Source: Stutzerimonas stutzeri
GTDB taxonomy: Bacteria > Pseudomonadota > Gammaproteobacteria > Pseudomonadales > Pseudomonadaceae
Assembly: GCF_019090095.1 (NCBI RefSeq)
Contig: NZ_JAGQFP010000003.1
Span: 186,001 to 250,000 of the forward strand
Direction: 5' to 3'
Length of the DNA stretch: 64,000 nucleotides
Shown here one piece after another: positions 37,950-46,683 of this stretch (the first letter of the stretch is position 1; every line of letters begins with the position of its first letter). The position numbers and the translations under genes are program-made. A model generated the notes under the pieces. That model saw only the letters and a list, made by a program, of their open reading frames with translations, ran no database searches and had not been told where the DNA came from.

Positions 37950-39167
37950 TCACCCCATCGCCTCCTCGACAATCTCGATCCAGTGCCGCACCGGCGTGCG
38001 GCCGGCACCGTCGAGGTGTGTCTGACAACCGATGTTGGCGGTGACGATCACTTCCGGCTGGCCGCTTTCCAGCGCGTTGAGCTTGTTGTCGCGCAGCTGA
38101 TGGGAGATCTCCGGCTGGGTGATCGAATAGCTGCCCGCCGATCCGCAGCACAGATGCGCATCCGGCACCGCGGTGAGGTGGAAGCCGAGCCGGGTGAGCA
38201 CGTCTTCGACCGCGCCGCCGAGCTTCTGTGCGTGCTGCAGGGTGCAAGGGCAATGAAAGGCCATGCGCTTGTCGGTCTCGACCTTCAGTCGTTCCAGCTC
38301 GGCGCTGCGCATCACCTCCACCAGATCCTTGGCCAGCGCGCTGACCCGCGCGGCCTTGGTCGCATAGGCCGGGTCGTTCCGCAGCAGGTGTCCGTAGTCC
38401 TTGATGAAGGCGCCGCAACCGCTGGCCGTCTGCACGATGGCTTCGGCGCCGCCTTCGATGGCTGGCCACCAGGCGTCGATGTTGCGACGGGCGCGGTCGA
38501 GACCGGCTTCCTGGGCATTGAGGTGATAGTCCACGGCGCCGCAGCAACCCGCTTCACGCGCGGTTATCACGCTGATACCCAGGCGATCGAGTACCCGCGC
38601 CGTGGCGGCATTGGTGTTGGGCGACAGGCTCGGCTGCACGCAGCCCTCGAGAATCAGCACCCGACGCGCATGCACGGTCTGCGGCCGTGGCTTGGCCTGG
38701 GTGACCTGGCGCGGCATGTGCGCCTTGAGCGTGGCAGGCATCAGCGGACGCAGCGTGTTGCCGGCACCCAACAGGGCCTTGAACAGCCCGGGGCGCGGAA
38801 TCACCGTGCGCAGGCCGGTGCGCAGCAGACGTTCGCCCGTCGAGCGCGGCACCTGCTGCTCCATGAAGTCGCGGCCGATATCCAGCAGGTTGTGATACTG
38901 CACGCCGGATGGGCAGGTGGTTTCGCAGTTGCGGCAGGTCAGGCAGCGATCCAGGTGAGTCTGCGTGGCCTCGGTGACTTCGCCGCCTTCGAGCATCTGC
39001 TTCATCAGGTAGATACGCCCACGCGGGCCATCCAGCTCGTCGCCGAGCAGCTGATAGGTCGGGCAGGTGGCGTTGCAGAAACCGCAGTGCACGCAGGAGC
39101 GCAGGATGCTCTCGGCTTCCTCGGCACGCGGGTGAAGTTTGGCTTGTTCACTCAGATTGGTTTGCAC
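37950..39167 (-). CDS. glcF: Glycolate oxidase iron-sulfur subunit
   Basis: A 405-residue electron-transfer subunit with two 4Fe-4S motifs in the first 100 residues (Cys-Val-His-Cys-Gly-Phe-Cys-Asn-Ala-Thr-Cys-Pro and Cys-Leu-Thr-Cys-Arg-Asn-Cys-Glu-Thr-Thr-Cys-Pro) and two CCG domains (Cys-Cys-Gly-Ala and Cys-Cys-Gly-Ser-Ala-Gly). It carries electrons from the flavin subunits towards the membrane quinone pool. GTG start, three bases after glcE. Confidence 0.96.
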   Translation of the reverse strand: MQTNLSEQAKLHPRAEEAESILRSCVHCGFCNATCPTYQLLGDELDGPRGRIYLMKQMLEGGEVTEATQTHLDRCLTCRNCETTCPSGVQYHNLLDIGRDFMEQQVPRSTGERLLRTGLRTVIPRPGLFKALLGAGNTLRPLMPATLKAHMPRQVTQAKPRPQTVHARRVLILEGCVQPSLSPNTNAATARVLDRLGISVITAREAGCCGAVDYHLNAQEAGLDRARRNIDAWWPAIEGGAEAIVQTASGCGAFIKDYGHLLRNDPAYATKAARVSALAKDLVEVMRSAELERLKVETDKRMAFHCPCTLQHAQKLGGAVEDVLTRLGFHLTAVPDAHLCCGSAGSYSITQPEISHQLRDNKLNALESGQPEVIVTANIGCQTHLDGAGRTPVRHWIEIVEEAMG

Positions 39168-39170
39168 GGC

Positions 39171-40229
39171 TTAAACCTCGGAATACATGCGGCCGGGGTT
39201 GAAGATCCCCTGCGGGTCGAGCGCGGCCTTCAGCTGGCGGTGATAGCGCAGCAACGGCTCGGCCAACGGCTGGAACGGGCTCGCCGTGGCGCCAGCGGTA
39301 AAACAGGTGGCATGGCCGCCCACTTCGCTGACGATGGTGCGAATGGTCTGTGCGTCGGCATCGGATTTCAGCCAACGCTGGGCGCCGGCCCAGTCGATCA
39401 GTTGCTCACCGGGCAACGCCAGCTCCGGAGTATTGGTGGGCAACGAGAGGCGCCACAGCGGGCGCGCGTCGCTGAAGAAGCCCAGGCGCTGTTCGCGCAG
39501 TTGGTTCCAGTAGCCGGCCTCCAGCGCTTCGCCACCGATACGGTCGCAGGCGGCATTGACCGAACCTTCACCACCTTCCAGGCGCAGATGCAGCGCCTGG
39601 CCGTCATGGCTCGCTGCGGTGATCGGCACCGGTTGCTGGCCCCATTCGGCCAGCTCGAGCAGCGCGCGATCGACCGGCATGTCCACCCGCAGGCTGCGCG
39701 ACAGGCGCGGCTTGGGCAGTACCTTGAGCGAGACTTCGGTGAGCAGGCCGAGGCAGCCGAAGCTGCCGGCCATCAGGCGCGACAGGTCGTAGCCAGCGAC
39801 GTTTTTCATCACCTCGCCGCCGAAACGCAGGTGCTTGCCGTGGCCGGTGATGATCCGCGAGCCCAGCACGAAGTCGCGCACCGAGCCACTCCAGGGGCGC
39901 CGCGGGCCGGACAGGCCGGTCGCGATCATGCCGCCCACGGTGGCACCTTCGCCCAGGTGCGGTGGCTCGCACGGCAGCATCTGGTTGGCCTCGTCCAGCG
40001 CGGCTTCCAGTTCGGCCAACGGTGTGCCGGCGCGAACGCTGATCACCAGCTCGGTCGGGTCGTAGCTGACGATGCCGCGATGGGCGCGGGTGTCGAGCGG
40101 CGTGCCCTGGACTTCACGACCGAGAAACGCCTTGCTGCCGCCGCCCTGGATACGCAGCGGGGTGTTGCTGGCCAACGCCTGGTTGACCTGATCGAGCAGC
40201 TGCTGGCTGTCGTCGAAGGAAACCGTCAT
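39171..40229 (-). CDS. glcE: Glycolate oxidase FAD-binding subunit
   Basis: A 352-residue FAD-binding protein of the PCMH type: Ile-Gln-Gly-Gly-Gly-Ser-Lys-Ala, Gly-Glu-Gly-Ala-Thr-Val-Gly-Gly-Met-Ile-Ala and Gly-Tyr-Asp-Leu-Ser-Arg-Leu. It forms the oxidase with GlcD and GlcF. Its ATG overlaps the glcD stop by one base (TGATG), implying coupled translation. Confidence 0.96.
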   Translation of the reverse strand: MTVSFDDSQQLLDQVNQALASNTPLRIQGGGSKAFLGREVQGTPLDTRAHRGIVSYDPTELVISVRAGTPLAELEAALDEANQMLPCEPPHLGEGATVGGMIATGLSGPRRPWSGSVRDFVLGSRIITGHGKHLRFGGEVMKNVAGYDLSRLMAGSFGCLGLLTEVSLKVLPKPRLSRSLRVDMPVDRALLELAEWGQQPVPITAASHDGQALHLRLEGGEGSVNAACDRIGGEALEAGYWNQLREQRLGFFSDARPLWRLSLPTNTPELALPGEQLIDWAGAQRWLKSDADAQTIRTIVSEVGGHATCFTAGATASPFQPLAEPLLRYHRQLKAALDPQGIFNPGRMYSEV

Positions 40230-41728
40230 CAGAAGCGCTCCAGTTCAGGGAAGGGCAACTGCCCGCCATGCACGTGCATGCCGCCGAATTCGGCGCAGCG
40301 GTGCAGCGTCGGGATGTTCTTGCCGGGATTGAGCAGGCCGCTGGGGTCGAAGGCCGCCTTCACGGCATGGAACAGGGTCAGCTCGTCGGCGTTGAACTGC
40401 GAACACATCTGGTTGATCTTCTCGCGACCGACGCCGTGCTCGCCGGTGATCGAGCCACCGACCTTGACGCAGAGCTCGAGAATCTTGCCGCCCAGCGCCT
40501 CGGCGCGTTCCAGCTCGCCTTCGGTGTTGGCATCGAAGAGGATCAACGGGTGCATGTTGCCGTCGCCGGCATGGAACACGTTGGCCACGCGCAGGCCGTA
40601 CTCGTCCGACAGATCGCTGATGCCCTTGAGCACACCTGGCAACTCGCGGCGCGGAATGGTGCCGTCCATGCAGTAGTAGTCCGGCGAGATGCGCCCGACC
40701 GCCGGGAAGGCGTTCTTGCGACCGGCCCAGAACTTGACGCGCTCGGCCTCGTCCTTCGCCAGCCGTACCTCGGTGGCGCCGGCCAACTTGAGCACTTCGC
40801 CCACACGGGCGCAGTCGTCGTGCACGTCCGCTTCGACGCCATCCAGCTCGCAGAGCAGGATCGCCTCGGCGTCCACCGGGTAGCCGGCACGGATGAAGTC
40901 TTCGGCGGCGCGGATCGACAGGTTGTCCATCATCTCCAGGCCGCCGGGAATGATGCCGGCGGCGATGATATCGCCCACCGCACGGCCGGCCTTTTCCACC
41001 GAATCGAACGCCGCCAGCAGCACCTTGGCCACCTGCGGCTTGGGCAGCAGTTTGACCGTCACTTCGGTCACGATGCCGAGCATGCCTTCGGAACCGGTGA
41101 ACAGCGCCAGCAGGTCGAAGCCCGGCGAATCCAGCGCGTCGGATCCGAGCACCATGCGCTCGCCCTCGACGGTGAGGATGTCCACCTTCAGCAGGTTGTG
41201 CACGGTCAGGCCGTATTTCAGGCAGTGCACGCCGCCGGCGTTCTCGGCGACGTTGCCGCCGATGGAGCAGGCGATCTGCGAGGACGGATCGGGTGCGTAG
41301 TAGAGGTCATAGGGCGCCGCCGCCTGGGAAATCGCCAGGTTGCGCACGCCGGGCTGAACGCGGGCGAAGCGACCGGCCGGGTCGACTTCGAGAATCTTGT
41401 TGAAGCGCGCCATCACCAGCAGGATGCCCTGCTCCAGCGGCAGCGCACCGCCGGAAAGTCCGGTGCCTGCACCGCGCGCCACCACCGGCACGCCACGCTT
41501 GTGGGCAATCTTCAGCAGGGTTTCGACCTGTTCGACGCGCTCTGGCAGTACCACCAGCATCGGCGTGGTGCGGTAGGCGGACAGGCCGTCGCACTCATAG
41601 GGCTTGAGGTCTTCGCCTCGATGGAGGATGTCCATGCCCGGCAGCTGCGCCTGCAACTCGGCCAGCAACGCGGCCTTGTCGACCTTGGGCAGCTCACCGT
41701 CGACGCGTTCGTCGTAGAGGATATTCAT
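40229..41728 (-). CDS. glcD: Glycolate oxidase catalytic subunit
   Basis: A 499-residue FAD-linked oxidase that turns glycolate (and D-lactate) into glyoxylate. The FAD site Val-Ala-Arg-Gly-Ala-Gly-Thr-Gly-Leu-Ser-Gly-Gly-Ala and Asn-Val-Ala-Glu-Asn-Ala-Gly-Gly-Val are clear, as is the C-terminal Ser-Ile-Thr-Gly-Glu-His-Gly-Val-Gly. Start at 41728 chosen for normal length. First gene of the glcDEFGBA direction, divergent from glcC with a paired operator between. Confidence 0.97.
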   Translation of the reverse strand: MNILYDERVDGELPKVDKAALLAELQAQLPGMDILHRGEDLKPYECDGLSAYRTTPMLVVLPERVEQVETLLKIAHKRGVPVVARGAGTGLSGGALPLEQGILLVMARFNKILEVDPAGRFARVQPGVRNLAISQAAAPYDLYYAPDPSSQIACSIGGNVAENAGGVHCLKYGLTVHNLLKVDILTVEGERMVLGSDALDSPGFDLLALFTGSEGMLGIVTEVTVKLLPKPQVAKVLLAAFDSVEKAGRAVGDIIAAGIIPGGLEMMDNLSIRAAEDFIRAGYPVDAEAILLCELDGVEADVHDDCARVGEVLKLAGATEVRLAKDEAERVKFWAGRKNAFPAVGRISPDYYCMDGTIPRRELPGVLKGISDLSDEYGLRVANVFHAGDGNMHPLILFDANTEGELERAEALGGKILELCVKVGGSITGEHGVGREKINQMCSQFNADELTLFHAVKAAFDPSGLLNPGKNIPTLHRCAEFGGMHVHGGQLPFPELERF

Positions 41729-41827
41729 GGCAGTCGGTGCTCTTGATGATTCACCGCGCGCACGGCCCGCTGCGGTGGTTTGTCGCATGATCCGCCCACG
41801 CACCCGCGACAGTCCATACTCGACGGC

Positions 41828-41842
41828 ACTGGTCCTACCAGT
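41828..41842. promoter_or_regulatory. Likely GlcC operator 1
   Basis: ACTGGTCCTACCAGT: a perfect 6-base palindrome around CCT, of the TGGT-N3-ACCA form bound by FadR/LldR-type GntR regulators. It lies 100 bases upstream of the glcD start. Confidence 0.75.
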
Positions 41843-41935
41843 TTCTTTCAGGAGCCTTTCAGGCGCTTTTTGCCACAGCGCCTAATATCAGGGGGTTTGG
41901 CCGCTTGCTCGCTGCTTGAGGTAACATCTGCCCAA

Positions 41936-41950
41936 ACTGGTCCTACCAGT
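41936..41950. promoter_or_regulatory. Likely GlcC operator 2
   Basis: An exact second copy of ACTGGTCCTACCAGT, centred 108 bases from the first and ending 13 bases before the glcC ATG, next to its AGAGGA ribosome site. That position predicts autorepression of glcC. Confidence 0.75.
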
Positions 41951-41963
41951 AGAGGACACCTCC

Positions 41964-42734
41964 ATGCTGATTGAAAACACCCCGGAACGGCGCCAGTTGG
42001 CCGACGTCGTCGCCGAGCGCATCGAGCGCCTGATCGTCGACGGCGTCCTCAAGGTCGGCCAGGCGCTGCCATCGGAACGGCGCCTGTGCGAGAAGCTCGG
42101 CATCTCGCGTTCCGCCCTGCGCGAAGGGCTGCGCGTGCTGCGCGGCCGCGGCATCATCGAGACCGCGCAGGGACGCGGCTCGCACGTGGCGAAGCTCTCC
42201 GGCGAGCAGGATGCCAGCCCGCTGATGCACCTGTTCAATTCGCAGCCGCGCACGCTCTACGACCTGCTCGAAGTGCGCGCCCTGCTCGAAGGCGAATCGG
42301 CCAGGCTGGCCGCGCTGCGCGGCACCGAGGCCGACTTCATCCTGCTGCGCCGGCGTTATGAAGAAATGCTCGCCGCGCATACCGCCGAGGAGGCCGACCC
42401 GCGTGAGCATGCACGCCTCGACCATGCCTTCCACCTGGCCGTCAGCGAGGCCTCGCACAATCCGGTGCTGGTGCACACGCTGCAGTCGCTGACCGACCTG
42501 ATGCTCTCCACCGTTTTCGCCTCGGTGAACAACCTCTACCACCGGCCGATACAGAAGCGGCAGATCGACCGCCAGCACTCGCGGCTGTTTCACGCCATCA
42601 CCGAACGCCTGCCGGACCAGGCGCAGCGCGCCGCCCGCGACCACATCCACAGCATTCGTGACAACCTCAAGGAGATCGAACTGGAGGAACAGCGCCTGGT
42701 GCGCGCGACGATGCGACTGGAGGGCTGGGCGTAG
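41964..42734 (+). CDS. glcC: GntR-family regulator of glycolate use
   Basis: A 256-residue FadR-subfamily regulator: winged helix with Leu-Pro-Ser-Glu-Arg-Arg-Leu-Cys-Glu-Lys-Leu-Gly-Ile-Ser-Arg-Ser-Ala-Leu-Arg-Glu (about 35-54) and an all-helical FCD effector domain with the metal-binding Asp/His pattern (Asp-His-Ala-Phe-His). Divergent from glcD. In E. coli GlcC activates the glc operon in response to glycolate; the repeated palindrome in the shared space fits that. Confidence 0.93.
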   Translation: MLIENTPERRQLADVVAERIERLIVDGVLKVGQALPSERRLCEKLGISRSALREGLRVLRGRGIIETAQGRGSHVAKLSGEQDASPLMHLFNSQPRTLYDLLEVRALLEGESARLAALRGTEADFILLRRRYEEMLAAHTAEEADPREHARLDHAFHLAVSEASHNPVLVHTLQSLTDLMLSTVFASVNNLYHRPIQKRQIDRQHSRLFHAITERLPDQAQRAARDHIHSIRDNLKEIELEEQRLVRATMRLEGWA

Positions 42735-42876
42735 CAGGAGCGGCAGTCCCCGAGAGGATGGGCTGGACCTGCACGCGCCACGCGGTCGGGCGTAACGTGG
42801 CCTCCGCAGGCGGTTTGAGGCGGGTGTCGGGGCGCGTGCTAGACTCGCGGCTTCTTTTTTGCCGCCCTTGACTGCC

Positions 42877-43416
42877 GTGTCCGATTTTCAAACCTGGTCG
42901 CTCGCCGACCGCCTCGCTTCGCCGCTACCTGCCGATGTGCATGACTGGCTCTATACCGACCGCGGTTCGCTGACGCATCGCCTGACCGACCTGGCCGACG
43001 GCGCCTTCAGCGTGACGCCACTGGTCGAAGGCTGGCAGGTGCTGCGCGACGACGAATGCGCCGCGCTGGGTGTGGTCGCGGGCAGCGAGGGTTGGGTGCG
43101 CGAGGTCTATCTTCGCGGCCACGAGCAACCCTGGGTGTTCGCTCGCAGCGTCGCGGCGCGCCGCGTGCTCGAGCAGTCCGGGCTGGACCTGCCGCACCTG
43201 GGCAGCCGCTCGCTGGGCGAGCTGCTGTTCAGCGATCCGGCGTTCGCCCGCGGCCCGCTGGAAGCGCGCCATTACCCGGCTGACTGGCTACCGCCGCTGG
43301 TCAGACAGACCGGCCTCTGGGCCCGCCGCTCCTGCTTCAGCCAGGGCGACTTGCGGGTGCTGGTCGCCGAGGTCTTTCTGCCGGCGCTGTGGCACGCCGC
43401 ACGGATCGCGGCCTGA
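42877..43416 (+). CDS. ubiC: Chorismate pyruvate-lyase
   Basis: About 179 residues. Removes pyruvate from chorismate to give 4-hydroxybenzoate, the first ubiquinone precursor. Conserved segments: [21 protein letters not shown] and Trp-Ala-Arg-Arg-Ser-Cys-Phe. The start is uncertain: I use GTG at 42877, but TTG at 42859 is in frame and neither has a clear ribosome site. ubiA follows after 46 bases. Confidence 0.9.
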   Translation: MSDFQTWSLADRLASPLPADVHDWLYTDRGSLTHRLTDLADGAFSVTPLVEGWQVLRDDECAALGVVAGSEGWVREVYLRGHEQPWVFARSVAARRVLEQSGLDLPHLGSRSLGELLFSDPAFARGPLEARHYPADWLPPLVRQTGLWARRSCFSQGDLRVLVAEVFLPALWHAARIAA

Positions 43417-43462
43417 GCCCGGCAGAGACTGCCCCCACGCCCTCAATCGATCGGAGACCGCC

Positions 43463-44359
43463 GTGTATCAGAAGCTTCTGCAATCGAGCAATCGCCTGCA
43501 CCCGCGCGCCTGGGACTTCATCCAGCTGATGCGCCTGGATCGCCCGATCGGCACCTATCTGTTGCTCTGGCCAACGCTCTGGGCGCTGTGGATTGCCGGC
43601 GAGGGCTCGCCGAGCGTGAAGAACATTCTCATCTTCGTGCTGGGCGTGATCCTCATGCGCGCCGCCGGCTGCGTGATCAACGACTTCGCCGACCGCAACT
43701 TCGACGGCCACGTCTCGCGTACCAAGGGCCGTCCGCTGGCGACCGGCAAAATCACCGCGAAGGAAGCCTGGATCCTCTTCGCCGTCTTGGTCGCGCTGAG
43801 CTTCGGCCTGGTGCTGCTGACCAATGCCACGACCATCTGGCTGTCGTTCGGCGCGCTGGGCGTCGCCTCGCTCTATCCCTTCATGAAGCGCTACACCTAT
43901 TACCCGCAGGTGGTGCTGGGCGCCGCCTTCTCCTGGGGCATTCCGATGGCCTTCACCGCCGAACGCGGCGAGCTGCCGCCCGAAGCCTGGCTGCTGTTCA
44001 TCGCCAACGTGGTGTGGACGGTCGGCTACGACACCTACTACGCGATGGCCGACCGCGAGGACGATCTGAAGATAGGCATCAAATCCACCGCCATCCTGTT
44101 CGGCGAAGCCGATCGGGTGATCATCGCCACGCTCCAGGGCCTCGCCCTGTTCTGCCTGATCCTGGCGGGCGTGCGGTTCGAGCTGGGCCAGTGGTTCCAC
44201 CTCGGCCTGACCATTGCCGCCGCCTGCTTCGCCTGGGAATTCTGGAAGACGCGCTCGCGCAAGCCCCAGGTCTGCTTCAAGGCCTTCCTGCATAACCACT
44301 GGGCCGGCCTGGCGATTCTGGCGGGAATCGTGATGGATTACGCGACAAAGGCGAGCTAG
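43463..44359 (+). CDS. ubiA: 4-Hydroxybenzoate polyprenyltransferase
   Basis: A 298-residue integral membrane prenyltransferase attaching the polyprenyl tail to 4-hydroxybenzoate. The two Asp-rich motifs are present (Asn-Asp-Phe-Ala-Asp-Arg-Asn-Phe-Asp and [12 protein letters not shown]), with about eight helices. The start is GTG at 43463 with GGAG upstream; the frame runs back into ubiC but that part is not real. It ends at a terminator-like hairpin just before phoB. Confidence 0.96.
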   Translation: MYQKLLQSSNRLHPRAWDFIQLMRLDRPIGTYLLLWPTLWALWIAGEGSPSVKNILIFVLGVILMRAAGCVINDFADRNFDGHVSRTKGRPLATGKITAKEAWILFAVLVALSFGLVLLTNATTIWLSFGALGVASLYPFMKRYTYYPQVVLGAAFSWGIPMAFTAERGELPPEAWLLFIANVVWTVGYDTYYAMADREDDLKIGIKSTAILFGEADRVIIATLQGLALFCLILAGVRFELGQWFHLGLTIAAACFAWEFWKTRSRKPQVCFKAFLHNHWAGLAILAGIVMDYATKAS

Positions 44360-44360
44360 A

Positions 44361-44402
44361 GCGCTTCGGCTCGATTCCCACGAAGCGCGCGATGCCTTTT
44401 TT
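44361..44402 (+). terminator. Probable terminator after ubiA
   Basis: GCGCTTCG (44361-44368) pairs with CGAAGCGC (44381-44388) around a 12-base loop; a six-T run follows at 44397-44402. The gap between stem and T-run makes it less than ideal. Confidence 0.55.
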
Positions 44403-44418
44403 GTCACATCCCTGCAAC
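44401..44418 (+). promoter_or_regulatory. Pho-box-like site before phoB
   Basis: TTGTCAC-ATCC-CTGCAAC has the 7-4-7 layout of PhoB sites (CTGTCAT-N4-CTGTCAT type), ending 48 bases before the phoB start. phoB is autoregulated through such a site in other Gammaproteobacteria. Confidence 0.65.
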
Positions 44419-44466
44419 ATTTCCGTTATCTAATGCCGAGCGACAAGAAACGGACCGAGAGCGGAC

Positions 44467-45156
44467 ATGAACGGCAAATGCATACTGATCGTCGATGACG
44501 AAGCGCCGATTCGCGAGATGATCGTGGTGGCGCTGGAGATGGCTGGCTACGAGTGCCTCGAGGCGGAAAACATCCAGCAGGCCCATGCGCTGATCATCGA
44601 TCGTCAACCCGACCTGATCCTGCTCGACTGGATGCTGCCAGGCACCTCCGGCATCGAGCTGGCGAGGCGCTTGAAGCGCGACGAGATGACGGCCAGTACG
44701 CCCATCATCATGCTCACCGCCAAGGATGCCGAGGACAACAAGATCCAGGGCCTGGAAGTGGGCGCCGACGACTACATCACCAAGCCCTTCTCACCGCGTG
44801 AACTGGTGGCGCGGCTCAAGGCCGTGCTCCGTCGCGCGGCGCCGAGCGACAACGAAACGCCGATCGAGATCGGTGGCCTGCTGCTCGACCCCATCAGCCA
44901 TCGCGTCACCATCGACGGCACGCCGGCCGACATGGGCCCGACCGAATACCGGCTGTTGCAGTTCTTCATGACCCACCAGGAGCGCGCCTACACCCGCGGC
45001 CAGTTGCTCGACCAGGTCTGGGGCGGCAATGTCTACGTCGAGGAACGCACCGTGGACGTGCACATCCGCCGCCTGCGCAAGGCGCTGGGCGAGACCTATG
45101 AGAACCTGGTGCAGACCGTACGGGGCACGGGCTATCGTTTTTCCACCAAGAGCTGA
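44467..45156 (+). CDS. phoB: Phosphate regulon response regulator PhoB
   Basis: A 229-residue OmpR-type regulator. The receiver has the acidic pair Asp-Asp-Glu near residue 10, phosphoacceptor Asp in Leu-Leu-Asp-Trp-Met-Leu-Pro near residue 54 and Lys in Ile-Thr-Lys-Pro-Phe-Ser. The C-terminal winged helix includes [11 protein letters not shown]. Activated by PhoR when phosphate is scarce. phoR follows after 126 bases. Confidence 0.97.
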   Translation: MNGKCILIVDDEAPIREMIVVALEMAGYECLEAENIQQAHALIIDRQPDLILLDWMLPGTSGIELARRLKRDEMTASTPIIMLTAKDAEDNKIQGLEVGADDYITKPFSPRELVARLKAVLRRAAPSDNETPIEIGGLLLDPISHRVTIDGTPADMGPTEYRLLQFFMTHQERAYTRGQLLDQVWGGNVYVEERTVDVHIRRLRKALGETYENLVQTVRGTGYRFSTKS

Positions 45157-45282
45157 CGAAACCGCATCCGGTCGGCATACGCGGCAACCGGGCGCGTGCC
45201 GCGACCGTTCAGGGACCGAACTTCAGCCAGCGTCGCCGAGCATTGAACCGGCCAGCCCAGGCTGCCTAGAGGAGCACACGCG

Positions 45283-46584
45283 GTGAACCAAGACTGGCAA
45301 GGCGCTCTGGTGCGCCAGCTGCTTCTGTTGTTGGCCGGCTGCCTGCTGGTCGGGCTGATCTCCGGTCAGTACGGCTGGGCATTGGCGGTGGGTCTGGCCG
45401 GCTACCTGGCCTGGACGCTTCAACAGATGCGCCGCCTGCAGCGCTGGCTCAAGCGCAGCCAGCCGGACGAGCCACCGCCGGACGGCCATGGCCTTTGGGG
45501 CGACATCTTCGACAACCTGTACCAGATGCAGCGCCGCGATATCCGCCAGCGCGGCCAGCTGCAGGCGGTGATCGATCGCGTCCAGGGCTCGACCACGGCG
45601 CTGAAGGACGCCGTGGTGATGCTCGACAGCGATGGCAATCTGGAGTGGTGGAACCCGGCTGCCGAGCGCCTGCTCGGCCTGAAGAAGCCGCAGGATACCG
45701 GCCACCCGGTGACCAACCTGGTGCGGCATCCCAGCTTCAAGGAGTACTTCGACAACGGCCGCCACGACGAGCCGCTGGAACTGTCCTCACCGGTCAATGA
45801 TCGCCTCTGGTTGCAGGTCACCATCACCCGCTACGGCAACAGCGAACACTTGATGGTGGTGCGTGACATCACCCGACTCCATCAGCTCGAGCAGATGCGC
45901 AAGGATTTCGTGGCGAACGTCTCGCACGAGTTGCGCACGCCGCTGACGGTGATCGCCGGGTACCTGGAAACCATGCTCGAGCACACCGAGCAGATGCCCC
46001 CGCGCTGGCCACGGGCACTGCATCAGATGAACCAGCAAGCCGGGCGCATGCAGCATTTGCTCAACGATCTGTTGCTGCTGGCGAAACTCGAGGCCACCAG
46101 CCCGCCGACCAACACCCCACCGGTCAACGTGGCCGCCCTGTTGCAGTCGATCAAGAGCGATGCCCAGGCGCTTTCCGCCGAGCGCAACCATCACATCAAC
46201 GTCGAGGCCGACCCGACGCTGTTGCTCAAGGGCAGCGAGAGCGAGCTGCGCAGCGCCTTTTCCAACCTCGTGTTCAATGCCGTGAAATACACCCCGGACA
46301 ACGGCGAGATCCAGATCCGCTGGTGGTGCAACGAGCACGGCGCGCATCTGGCGGTGCAGGATTCGGGGATTGGCATCGAATCCAAGCACTTGCCGCGCCT
46401 GACCGAGCGCTTCTACCGGGTCGACTCCAGCCGCGCCAGCAACACCGGCGGGACCGGGCTCGGCCTGGCCATCGTCAAGCACGTGCTGCTGCGCCACGAA
46501 GGCCGCCTCGACGTCAACAGCACCCCTGGCAAGGGCAGCACCTTCACCTGCCACTTTCCGTTGTCGCAAGCGACGGTGAAATGA
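45283..46584 (+). CDS. phoR: Phosphate regulon sensor kinase PhoR
   Basis: A 433-residue membrane histidine kinase with GTG start. Two N-terminal helices (about 7-45) without a large periplasmic loop, a PAS domain (about 95-200), the His box Asn-Val-Ser-His-Glu-Leu-Arg-Thr-Pro-Leu and ATPase boxes Asn-Ala-Val-Lys-Tyr-Thr, Asp-Ser-Gly-Ile-Gly-Ile and Gly-Thr-Gly-Leu-Gly-Leu. This architecture is that of PhoR, which senses phosphate through the Pst-PhoU complex. The pst-phoU genes are not in this window. Confidence 0.97.
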   Translation: MNQDWQGALVRQLLLLLAGCLLVGLISGQYGWALAVGLAGYLAWTLQQMRRLQRWLKRSQPDEPPPDGHGLWGDIFDNLYQMQRRDIRQRGQLQAVIDRVQGSTTALKDAVVMLDSDGNLEWWNPAAERLLGLKKPQDTGHPVTNLVRHPSFKEYFDNGRHDEPLELSSPVNDRLWLQVTITRYGNSEHLMVVRDITRLHQLEQMRKDFVANVSHELRTPLTVIAGYLETMLEHTEQMPPRWPRALHQMNQQAGRMQHLLNDLLLLAKLEATSPPTNTPPVNVAALLQSIKSDAQALSAERNHHINVEADPTLLLKGSESELRSAFSNLVFNAVKYTPDNGEIQIRWWCNEHGAHLAVQDSGIGIESKHLPRLTERFYRVDSSRASNTGGTGLGLAIVKHVLLRHEGRLDVNSTPGKGSTFTCHFPLSQATVK

Positions 46585-46683
46585 TCCAGCCACGACCGCT
46601 CGGCGCCCTACCGCCAGGCGGCGCCTTGAAATAACCCCCGAGCGGCCCCATCCTTGGGGCCTCATCGACTACCCGATACCTCA

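Noticed and set aside
37941..40676. A 911-codon open frame on the plus strand
   Set aside because: It lies antisense to glcF and glcE, which have clear iron-sulfur and FAD motifs. Long antisense frames are expected in high-GC DNA.
43070..43462. Upstream extension of the ubiA frame
   Set aside because: It runs through ubiC in another frame; UbiA starts at the GTG at 43463 with a ribosome site.
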